A DNA stretch of 64,000 nt. It comes from Tolypeutes matacus (lineage: Eukaryota; Chordata; Mammalia; Cingulata; Chlamyphoridae). The notes under the pieces are model-generated. The model saw nothing but the letters and a program-made list of their open reading frames with translations. It did not search any database and had not been told where the DNA came from. The stretch covers positions 31,027,072 to 31,091,071 of the forward strand of contig JAKSZT010054334.1 in the NCBI GenBank assembly GCA_026826555.1. The letters run 5' to 3'. A program made the translations under genes and the position numbers. Shown here piece after piece: positions 11,016 to 20,280 of this stretch. Position 1 is the first letter of the stretch, and each line of letters opens with the position of its first letter.

Positions 11016-12270
11016 AGTAAACTAGTAAATGCTAAGATCCACACACACCCCATCCCTGAAGTACATGGTACATCTTTCCTGTAACTAAAATATCACCTCC
11101 ATCATGGACTCAGCTTCTGCAGGTGTAAGTGAATTTTACATTGTGGGAATGCTCTTATTTGGTACCATGCAACTGGTAGTTGCATTTATACTTATGTTTT
11201 AGCTGATAGGAAGCTTATAAAGAGGAAATATCTTTTGCAGATGGGGAATGTATGGACTTTCCACTTAAGGAGGCATCATATCAAATCTGGGAAAATTCTC
11301 TCTTGGTCTTCAAAAGTTAGGCATTCTTTCAGCCTCCTGTCATTTGCATTATGCAATATTACAACTCTCTGTGTTTATCTATTAAACGGTGCCATTCAGG
11401 GGCAAAAGTGCACATTTCAATTTTCTTAGGATGTGTGCCTTTACCTTAGTTATATGCAGGGTAGAGATATGTCTTCTTTACCTGAGTAGACATGTACATG
11501 CTAGAAACTTATTTTTCATTTGACACAGTGATTCTATACATGAGGAAGGGACCTGTGTCATGTCTTTGGGGCTGTGAAATTCAGTGTTTGGGACATGTAC
11601 TGAATGTCAAGGGATTCCAAACACTGACCAGGAAAAAACAGTCAAGGTCTGAGGAATACACTTACTTCTGAATTTTAGATCAAGGTTTTGAATCCTTATG
11701 CTCTTCTGATAGTAGTATCCTTTCCCAACATGTCATTAGCAATTACAACACTAATTGTCAATGGTTTTGCAGAGGGAGCTGAAACTGGGAGAGGATTGCA
11801 AAACATTATGCTGAGTTATGCTAGGATTTCTTGTGGCCAACATAAATTTTAGTTAAAATTTTACCGTGTGAGGTAGGCCTTCTTCACTGTGGGGCATCTT
11901 GAGGATACTTAAACTGCCTAAACTGATCTTGGCTTTCATTAAATTATCCCTGGAGACTCCAAAGGCTGAGACTAATAACACAGCATCTCAGGACTAAAGA
12001 CACATTATCCAAGGTTGTTTAATAACCTCCTTGAGGGCAGGAACTCTGTCTTCAACAGAATTGCTTTCTAATGGGAATGTCCATGAAAATTGCTGGGAAA
12101 TCTGATTAAAAATGTAGATTCCAGTCTCTTCCTAAGTCCTTTTTCTTTAGAATCTACATTTTTGTCAAACACTCAGGCTATTCTTATGTAGATGTCCCTT
12201 TTCCTTTGATAGATGCCCTTTAAATGCATGTAGAGTAAATGCTGTCATTCCTGTTTTCTTTGTCCCTGTT
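11016..12270. other. Unassigned sequence
   Basis: About 1.25 kb with no gene or clear repeat. 12,080-12,190 has a faint resemblance to a MER5-type element ('aaaatgtagattccagtctc') that I cannot confirm. Confidence 0.4.
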
Positions 12271-12986
12271 TTAAAAATAGATTTACTGAGATGTAATTTA
12301 TACACCAGAAATTTTACCGTTTTAAAGTGTACAGTTTATTGATTTTCAGTATATTCACAGAATTGTGCAACCATTATCATTATCTAATTTTAGAACATTT
12401 TATCACCTCCAGAAGAAACCTGTAATCCATTAGCAGTCACTTCCTATTCCCCCAAGTTTTACAGTTTTCAGTGTACGAGTCTTGCACTTCTTTTGTTAAA
12501 TTTATTCCTAAATATTTTATTTTTTAAATAACATTGTAAATGGAATATTTTTCTTAATTTCATTTCTGGATTGTTCATTCCTTGTATATAGAAATACAGT
12601 TGATTTTTATGTATTGATCTTGTCTTCTGCAACCTTGCTGAACTTGTTTATTAGCTCTAGTAGTTTTTTTTCCATCAATTACTTAGGATTTTCTATGTAC
12701 AAGGTCATGTCATTTGAGAATAGAAATACATTAATTTTTTCCTTTATAATCTGGACCCTTTAATTTCTTTTTCTTGCTTAATTGTTCAGTATAGAATCTC
12801 TAGTACAATGTTGAATTTTGCACAACATTGAATTTCTGGGGAATGTGAAAATGGGCATCGACATCTTGTTCCAGACCTTAAAGGGAAAGCATTAAGGCTT
12901 TCCTGATTAAGTGTGATTTTAGCTGTGTGTGTTTGTGTGTGTGTGTGTGTGTGTGTTTAATAGGTGCCCTTTATCCAGGTGAGGGA
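12271..12986 (-). mobile_element. Old L1, piece 1 of 5 (3' UTR and ORF2 C-terminal part)
   Basis: 12,271-12,440 is antisense L1 3' UTR ('gagatgtaatttatacacca', 'gtgcaaccattatcat'). From about 12,475 it is antisense ORF2 downstream of the reverse transcriptase core ('ttaaatttattcctaaatat', 'gcaaccttgctgaacttgtt'). The two are joined by an internal deletion. A (TG)n tract lies at about 12,924-12,956. The piece stops at the group A LTR and resumes at 13,580. Confidence 0.85.
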
Positions 12987-13579
12987 TGTATCAGTCAGCC
13001 AAAGGGGTGCTGATGCAAAGTACCAGAAATCTGTTGGCTTTCATAAAAAGTATTTATTTGGAGTAAAAGCTTACAGTCCCAAGTCCAACTCATCTGTTTT
13101 CTCACCAAAATCACTTGCCACATGTTGAAGAAAGATGGTGGGTGATCTCTGCCTCATCTATCCTTCCTTCTTAAGGCTCCATGGTCCCAGCTTCTTCCCA
13201 TCTCAGCTGTAGGCTGGCATGGGGCTTGCTTCTTTCTGGGCCTTCTTACCTGCTCTCTTCTTTTTACAACAAATGGCTCAGCTCTCTCTGGAGCCCCAGG
13301 ATCAAAGTTCTCTCCTCTGCCATGAGCTCTCTCTCTCTTCCTATGTCTTCTTCTGTGAGTGTCCATTTATATCAGCCCACCAAGGAGGCAGGGACTCAAC
13401 CCTGAGTCATGCCCTACTGACATGGTTGAATCAAAGCCCTAATATTAATAGGTAAGTTAATCAGGACATGCCAGCCAAATCTAATGCATTCAAAGTGTAT
13501 CACACCCAGAGAAACAGACTAGTTTACAAACATAATCTTTATCTTTTTTGAGATTCACAAATAATTTCAAACTACCACA
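12987..13579 (-). mobile_element. Solo LTR, MaLR-like, group A, inserted in the L1
   Basis: Starts 'tgtatcagtcagccaaaggg' and ends 'actaccaca', the reverse of the copies at 828 and 14,124. The flanking 5-mers AGGGA (12,982-12,986) and AGGAA (13,580-13,584, counting the adjoining A) are near-identical. L1 sequence continues on both sides. Confidence 0.85.
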
Positions 13580-13856
13580 AGGAAGTCTCTTCCATTCCTA
13601 GTTTGTGGAGTGTTTTTAGTGTATAAGGGTGCTGGATTTTGTCAAATACTTTTTCTATGTTTAGTGAGATGTTCATGTATTTCTTCTTTTTTTCCCTTCT
13701 ATTTATATTGTATATCACATTGATTTTCATGTTTAAATGACCTTGCATCCCTGGAATAAATTCCACGTCATGGTATATAATCCTTTTCATATGTTTCTGG
13801 ATTTGGTTTGAAAGTATTCAGTTGAGGATTTTTGAGTTTATATTTATAAGGGATAT
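13580..13856 (-). pseudogene. Old L1, piece 2 of 5: ORF2 reverse transcriptase fragment
   Basis: Minus-strand translation gives a clear L1 reverse transcriptase stretch containing '[18 protein letters not shown]' near 13,620-13,690, next to '[16 protein letters not shown]'. The reading frame survives here for about 70 codons, but the gene is broken elsewhere. Sequence stops at 'gggatat' where the outer ERV inserted; the rest of the sentence, 'tggtctatag', is found at 27,255. Confidence 0.9.
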
Positions 13857-15057
13857 TGATACTGAACAAAAATGGGTTCTTTTCTCCCTATGCATCTTTA
13901 AAGCCATTTCCTGAAATACCAGGATTTCAGAGAGAAAAAGTTTATTTGGTTGCACAAGGAAAGGAGGTCAGTCACCTTAAATGGCCCCCCAGACTACATC
14001 CCTGATCTGCAGAAATTCTAATATTTTATAACATCAGGGTACTAATGAATAATTGGGGTGGAGCTGGACACAGATCCTTCATTAATAAACATTAAGGGGT
14101 TGAACAAGCTGGGGGTGGACCTCTGTGGCAGTTTGATATAGTTATGAATTCCAGAAATAGATATTGGATTATGCTTGTAAACTGGTCTGTTCCTCTGAGC
14201 ATGATTAAATTATGATTAGGGCTTTGACTGGGCCATGTCAGTAGGATGTAGAGTCCCTGCCCCTTGGTGGGCAGGAACTCAGACATAAAACTACATGGCA
14301 GAGCAGAGGAGTTAGTTGGAGTTTTGATGCTGAGTTTTAATGCTGGAGCCCGGAGAAGTAAGCACACAGAGGAGCTTGGTTTGTGAAGAAGGAGAGAAGG
14401 CCCTGGGAAAAGAGATGTGCTGTTCACCTGACAGTTCACAGCTGGTCTTATGGAGAGAGGCAAAGCCTAGAGAGCCTCATAGTCTACAGCTACCTTGTGG
14501 AGGAAACATAGAAGCTGAGCCCATAGAGAAATGGAGCTCGGGGAAGAGAGGAACCCAAGAATCCTGATCCTTGGCAGATGTTGGCAGCCATTTTGCTCCA
14601 ATACGTGGCCATAGACTTTGGAGAGGGAAGTAACTTACGCTTTATGGCCTGATAACTGTAAGCTTCTACCCCAAATAAACACCCATTATAAAAAACCAAC
14701 CGATTTCTGGTAGTTTGCATCAGCACCCCTTTGGCTGACTAATACAACCCCAAACCAGGAGGAGTTACAAAGTTACCATCATTTTCAGAGACCAAGGTTC
14801 TGAGATAGGAAAGTACAGAGTAGAGATCAGTCACAAGGTTTTCCATATGGATATTAAACAGAGGAGGGTGGAATGATTACCATCCCAATTGTAAGTATAC
14901 ACAAGGGTGAGCTCAATGTAAATTACAATCACAATAGTAAACATATACAAGGGTGGGACCACTCTAGCCAGCTTCAGTAATTTCAGGTATTAACCTTTTG
15001 CTATTTTATAATATAAAGGCATCTATATAATGTTTAGTAATCATATTTATTTGTTAA
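13857..15057 (-). mobile_element. Outer ERV, left (3') LTR, interrupted
   Basis: Begins TG directly after the L1 half-site. Its right end (15,026-15,057) resembles the right end of the distal LTR at 27,193-27,250: 'ctatataatg', then 'ttagta(a/g)tcata', then 'ttatttgttaat'. It contains a group A LTR insertion at 14,124-14,746, so the LTR itself is about 570 bp. Boundaries other than the outer left one are approximate. Confidence 0.55.
14124..14746 (+). mobile_element. Solo LTR, MaLR-like, group A
   Basis: A 623-bp unit from 'tgtggcagtttgatatagtt' to 'gactaataca', with an AATAAA signal near 14,685. Flanked by near-identical 5-mers ACCTC (14,119-14,123) and ACCCC (14,747-14,751). It is the best-preserved member of the group in this window. 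Confidence 0.9.
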
Positions 15058-15079
15058 TAATATAACCATGTTATATTGG

Positions 15080-16050
15080 AGAAATAATTTTAAAGGCTTT
15101 CTTAGATAATGCCTGAAATATTCTTTGGGCTTTGCCTGCTGGCTGAAACCTGCATAAGAGTAACCTCCAGAATGATCTCTAACTCCATTGGAAATCTCTT
15201 CGCTATTAAAACTTTATTCTGTTCTATTTCTTTTCCCCCCTTTGGTCTAATCCCATGTTGTTAAGGAGGCCCATCCCTGGGAGTTGTTAAGTCCTACAGT
15301 GCCAGGAAAAATCTCTGGAAGTTAAGTCCCACATTGCCAGGGAAAAGTTTATCCCTGGAAGTCCTGTCACACATAGGGCGGAAGGTCGTGAGAGTTTGGC
15401 TTAGAGCGGCAGGCTACATTTAAGTAACAGAGGTTTTCTAGAGATGACTCTTAGGCACTAATTATAGTTAGGTTTAACTTTGTCATTATAGAAATAAGTT
15501 TCATGAGTATAAGCATCAAGAGTTTACTGGCGTTTTTTCCCACAGGTTTACCATGCAAAGTTCTACCATTTCAATAAATTGGGAGCTCCTATTTTTTGAG
15601 AAAGTAGTAGGAATTTCCCAGGTGAAGAAGTTTATTATTTCTATGTTTTTTCCCAGTCCCTTAGGAGACTTTGCAAATACCTTTCTATCTTACGCCCAAA
15701 ACAGTTTGAAATTCACCAGGGTATTACAACAACTCTGTACAGAATATCACAAATCTCATTCACTATTTTAGGTTCCATGTTAGATATGCTGTTTAAATGA
15801 GCTGACTAGTCTGTTAAATTAGATAGTGTTGTACAGAAATTTAAAGAATTTTCTTGACAAAATAAATTTCTTCTTTCTGGTCCCCATAGTACATAAGGTT
15901 TTAAAATACCGATAATATTACCTTTTTCCTTGCATACTGATTCTCCTTAGTCTTTAGATTAGTCCCATTTACCTTTTAAATGAAGTTTGATTTCTTGTAG
16001 TTCCTTAATTGGAGTGGTCTTTTAGAATTAATGCCGCTTTTTTCAGCACC
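15080..16050 (-). mobile_element. Antisense L1 3' UTR-like sequence (xenarthran/afrotherian type)
   Basis: The order of phrases ('gcctgctggctgaaacctgc', 'gtcccacattgccaggg', 'gtttggcttagagcggc', 'gacttttgcaaat'-like 'gagactttgcaaatac', 'ggttccatgttagat') follows a long L1 3' UTR I know from xenarthran genomes, in antisense. Diverged. Its right edge is uncertain because it runs into outer-ERV internal sequence. Confidence 0.55.
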
Positions 16051-16821
16051 TTTAGTGCTGGTTTACTTTAGCTCTCAGTTCCAAGTGTCATACAGGCCCT
16101 TAAAAATTCTAGGGAGCTATTAGGTTATACACAAAGAAACATATTAGGACTTAAAACAATTAGAGATCAGAGCTCAGGTATAAACATGGCTGCAGCAAGA
16201 GCTTACAATCGAGGCCCAGATTTCCTTGTGAGCATTTTAAATAAAGCTGTTTCTAGAGACCATTAACTACAGATGACAGAAGTTTTGTGACAGATTTCAC
16301 TTTTACCAAGAATATGCTAATCAATAGGCAAAACATAACTTACAGACTTGTTTTGCTTCTGTTTAAAGTCCTTTTCGTTGAAGATGAGCTGACTGCATCC
16401 TCTTTTAGAGAAGCATCAGAGCAGAACAATGCAACCGATAAGAGATTTTGGTTGTTTTTATAACATCACATTTTTCCAAGAATAACTAAAATGATAACCA
16501 ACAATATCATCATGCAGATCAGTATTAGGATAGAATAGACAGTGAGAGCTTTAAAAATCTTTATGAATTTTATACAATCCCCAAATATATAAGTAAATTG
16601 CACATTTAATTTCTCTTTCATGTTTTCCTTTTAGAAAGATACTGTTTATCACAAAGAAACTTCAGCAGTTATCAGAAGAAAACTATTTTTCTGGTAAATT
16701 TTTTAAGAACCTAAGATTCCCAATGGAATGAAGATTATCTTCCTATTATCCTTTTATAAATATTTTCCCTGGTAAACATAAGTCTACATATTTACAATAG
16801 TCTTAGGAAATATGACCTGTT
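16051..16821 (-). mobile_element. Outer ERV internal region, left part
   Basis: AT-rich, no open frame. 16,708-16,745 matches 21,115-21,155 inside the inner provirus ('attcccaatggaatgaagat' versus 'attcccagtgaaatcaagat'), the start of collinear similarity that resumes at 18,130. No retroviral protein is readable. Confidence 0.5.
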
Positions 16822-17460
16822 TTTTTTGTTTTTGTTTTGTTTTTGATCCTCAGAGTGTTTTTATTTCTGTAACTGTGCATGACTCTAAGAGTAAGCAAAA
16901 ACAGCACATATTCTGGAATCACTCACTTGTTGAGGAAAAATCTGCACAAAAAAATCAGAGCATTCTTGCTGGCTTTGTCTGGAGAGTCATTCTGGTTACA
17001 TCTCCCAAGGTACTTGGGACAGCTTCCGCGGGGCGGCTGCGGATGCTCCGCTGTGGCCCAGTCCCATTGTGTCCTGGTGGAGGCAGCTCCTCCACTTCTA
17101 CATTATGGAAGAATTTAAGCAGGATTGGTGGTAGTTCTTTCCAAAGGATTGGTAGAATTCACCTGTGAAGCCGTCGGTCCTGGGATTTTCTGAGATGGAA
17201 GGTTTTTGGTGATGAACCTTTCCATTCCTTTGAAGTCATCATCTATATTGGTTCTGGCAGCTCCTCCAACCATCTCACTCACTTACACTACCATGGGGCC
17301 AGGACGTCGGCTGCGATCCCGAGGCATGGGCCTCACTCCCTCTGCCGCTGCACTCCTGGATTCCAGCTTAGCAGACTAGTGTGGCGGCGGTCCCAAAACA
17401 TGCCGTCGACTGGACGGGACTTGAGGGAACGGGAGTGCAGCGAGCTCAGCAGGCCAATGA
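16822..17460 (-). pseudogene. Probable processed pseudogene of an unidentified gene
   Basis: Read on the minus strand, the unit starts with a CpG-rich leader (about 17,455-17,275), runs through a GC-rich body and ends with an AATAAA signal (near 16,862) about 17 bases before an A-rich tail (16,822-16,845). This is the layout of a retroposed mRNA. A frame ending '...TLGDVTRMTLQTKPARML' stops at about 16,955, but I do not recognise the protein. The body is split by an L1-like piece at 17,094-17,255. It sits in an AT-rich ERV interior, so its composition stands out sharply. The source gene is unknown, and a target duplication is not clear. Confidence 0.55.
17094..17255 (-). mobile_element. L1 ORF2-derived piece between 12-bp direct repeats
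   Basis: On the minus strand it reads as L1 ORF2 just before the reverse transcriptase core ('aaaatcccaggaccgacgg', 'ttcacaggtgaattctacca'). It lies exactly between two copies of GGCAGCTCCTCC (17,082-17,093 and 17,256-17,267). No A tail is visible, so the mechanism is unclear. Confidence 0.6.
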
Positions 17461-19099
17461 GATCTGTGTTTTGTTTTTTTTTAAACAAACAGAAGTTAAC
17501 ACCTTGATAAAAATTCTGACCAGAATAAAATGTGACTAAAATTTAGAACATTGTCAAAATAACACCTCATTTAAACTTTTCCAAACTTTACACAAATATA
17601 TTTTTCAGTTTTGGAATATATTTTTCCATTGTGAATTAAAATATAAATATATTGATAATGTTAATCTTCATAAATGTATGTATTTAAACACCTCAATTTT
17701 TCAAGGTGAAAGAACAAATTCTTTTGTAACATTGTGCAATTTAAAGAGATCCTTAAAGGTTTCATTAGACTATTAAAAGATGTCAGGTCTGAACATTTTA
17801 GTTAAACAGGCCTCTATTTATCATGGTCAAAAATAAGTTAGTAAAATAGTTTGGAAAGGATTTAACTTCCAAAATAGCAGTGGCTCTGTATTTTTTAAAA
17901 CCCTTAAGGATATGATGAAGTCATTCTGATAAGGCACAGATTCTTTATTTTTTATATATATTGATTATTTCAAAAGGACTTTTATATATATCCTTCCACT
18001 CAAAACAGACCAACTGTTTAAGAAAACTGTGTTACTTTAACAGAGAGAGAAAGTCAAATTTTAGTTTTGCAGCAGTATCCCATTCAGTAAACAAATGTTA
18101 GTTAGCATAGATCATAACAGATTAAGGTGGTATCCGACAGATTTTTCTAATATAAAGTTACTTTTTGTTATCAATATCAACTTAAAGATTTTTACTTAAT
18201 GGCTTTCTGGAATCAGCTATTTACATTGAAATTTCTCAGTTTAGAAAATGCTTTTAGAGACTTCCTACAATCCATAATTTCCTATAATCTTTTATAACCA
18301 TATATAACCATATAGACTACCTTACCTTAAGACAAGTTTCACCTTTAAATAAGCTTATTGAATTATAGTCAGCAACAAGTGAAATTTACTTCCACTAATC
18401 CTTTTACAAGTTTCCATATCCATTCAAGTCTTGTCATACATATTTCTACTCTGGTTTTATGAAAACCAGCCATCTTATCTTAGGACAAAACACACTCCCT
18501 TAAACAAGCTTTCACAAACCTTTGATTGCTTTTTATATCTATTTAAGTCTCATCTTATATCCCTCATTCTGTTCTGTGAAAAACTCGTCATTTCACTTTA
18601 GGCAAAACAATTATTTTTAAGACGTTTGTAAAAAAAATAATAATTTCATCTATTAAAAACGTAACATTTTATAATCTTAAAGATTTGATAGACTTAACGT
18701 TAACTCATTAGTATCCAGATAAACCTAGGGAGATTACACCCAAGTAGAATAAAATTAAAATAATTCTATTTTACATAAATATCTTTTTTCTTTCCTTCAT
18801 ATGAGGTTAAAGCCTTTGTTTTTATAACTGTAAAATTACAAATAACCTCAAAATCACACTATTAGGCTCTGGAGAATATATTATAATTGTTTTATTTGTT
18901 CTAATTATAATTTAGAAAAACCTTCTCATAACTTTCACAGATCATTTTCTTTACTTACTGAAATTTGGTCATTGGGTTATTAATTACTGTCATCTCAAGA
19001 CTGTTAAAATTTAATTTGGGAATAACAGGACAAACCACACAAAACAAGGTTTATTCTGTAATATCCCCTCTGTCCCTATCATTTTAATTTCAGGCCTAG
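17461..19099 (-). mobile_element. Outer ERV internal region, up to the provirus insertion site
   Basis: AT-rich and without frames. From about 18,130 it is collinear with 21,170-21,850 of the inner provirus: shared runs include 'aaacctagggag(a/g)ttacaccca' and 'ttttctttacttactgaaat'. It ends in CTAG (19,096-19,099), the target duplication of the provirus. The matching continuation is at 25,497. Confidence 0.65.
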
Positions 19100-19756
19100 T
19101 GTTAGCGGAATGCTCTGAGATCTGGGATTCTAGATTCTTGGCTATGTCACATAAAAGAATTTAAGGGGGAAGCGGCTGTGGCTCAATCAGTAGGGCTCCC
19201 GTTTACCATATGGGAGGCCCCGGGTTCGGTTCGGTTCCCGGGGCCTCCTGGTGAAGGCAAGCCCTCCCGCATGGCGTGGTTAGCTGACCCAGCGACCACA
19301 AGCAGCAAGGGAGGGATAAATGAATAAATAAATAAAATCTTTAAAAAAAAAAAAAAAAGAATTTAAGGACATGCCATAGAGTAAGCAAGGGAGTAAAGAG
19401 TTTATTAAGAAACGATAAAAATGTGAGACGTGTTCGTGGGCCCCAGGCTAGGTGCTTTTTAAGACGTCGTCTTCCCTTTCCCAGTGTTGGGGAGGGGCCC
19501 CAGCTGTTTGCTGTTCTGATTGGTTGCCCCACCTGTTAGCTTTCAGCGGGCCCATGGGGAGGTCTGTTATTTTGAATTATCTGGGGCTTCCCCTTGATCC
19601 TGGAAAGAGTGCCAAATGGGACTTCATGGCCAGGGTCTAGGCAGGGTCTTTCCTGCTTTGTTCTTAATAGCAGAGGATGTCCAGGTGGGGTCTCACGGCC
19701 ATGCTCTCTGCCAGGTCCCAGCTGCCTATCCTCTCTCTATATACTAAACAGCCTCA
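19100..19756 (-). mobile_element. 3' LTR of the provirus, carrying a SINE
   Basis: TG to CA after allowing for the SINE and its duplication (19,153-19,354): about 455 bp of LTR. It has a minus-strand AATAAA (TTTATT at 19,401-19,406), a TTTAAAA-like TATA element near 19,455-19,462, and a CCAAT-type box (ATTGG, near 19,519). It differs from the 5' LTR by many substitutions and small gaps, meaning the insertion is old. Confidence 0.85.
19167..19354 (+). mobile_element. Complete tRNA-derived SINE (DAS type)
   Basis: A tRNA-like head with an A-box-like 'tggctcaatcagtagggc' and a B-box-like 'gggttcggttc', a short body, then an (AATA)n and A16 tail. A perfect 14-bp target duplication AAAAGAATTTAAGG (19,153-19,166 and 19,355-19,368) flanks it. 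The long duplication and clean tail suggest LINE-driven insertion more recent than the LTR it sits in. Confidence 0.95.
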
Positions 19757-19772
19757 ACTCCCTCCTCAGAGT
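19757..19772 (-). promoter_or_regulatory. Polypurine tract candidate
   Basis: Directly before the 3' LTR, the minus strand reads as a purine run with AGGAGGGAGT adjoining the LTR's TG. This is where plus-strand DNA priming occurs in retroviruses. Confidence 0.6.
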
Positions 19773-19893
19773 GTTTACACCCTTATTCTTAAGAGGGAGC
19801 TGAAGGGTGATGGTCATTCTTCTGTAGCTGCTTCCTACTGTTTAGAGGGAGTAGTCCCTGCCTTACAGGGTGTGAAACCTTCTGGCTATTCTA

Positions 19894-20280
19894 TTAAGGT
19901 TGAACGAAGATGGGTCTAGCACCATGGTTGGAGCTGGATGAAATCCCTATGTGACTAATATCTTGTTCTGGAAGGCCTTGATTTGGATCATGGGAGCAAG
20001 AAAGGCCAGGTGCCTCCAAATTTCTGAAAATTGATGGGAAACAGCATTCTTCCTTGAGTTTTTTTATGCTGTTGGTTAACTCTAGGGAGAGATTGTGGTA
20101 GACCTGCTGGGTCTGGTATAAATTGCCAACCCCAGTTCCCACAGCAGTGGTTATGTCTAGGATCTCTAGGAGAGGGATGAAGAAAGGCCCTGCCCTAGAC
20201 ATAAACTCACAAAGACAGTATAGGCAACAACAAGACAAGTATATGGTAAACAAAACAAGGACAGTACATAAGAGATACAT
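19894..20280 (-). pseudogene. env transmembrane-subunit remnant of the provirus
   Basis: A 128-codon minus-strand open frame. An N-terminal hydrophobic stretch is followed by a fusion-peptide-like segment (FIPLLEILDITTAVGTG, about residues 34-50) and, at about residues 78-81, a Cys-Cys pair (EECCF). The spacing between fusion peptide and Cys pair is far shorter than in gammaretroviral transmembrane subunits, so an internal stretch, including most of the usual conserved helix, has been lost. No anchor or cytoplasmic tail follows. It is a fragment, broken at both ends; its location next to the 3' LTR fits env. Confidence 0.75.

Noticed and set aside
14870..15060. CRISPR-like or satellite array
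   Set aside because: The repeated units are irregular and are shared with the ERV interior at 22.9-23.1 kb; the host is a mammal.
19167..19240. A real tRNA gene
   Set aside because: The tRNA-like head lacks a complete cloverleaf, continues into a SINE body with an A tail, and has a target duplication; it is a SINE.
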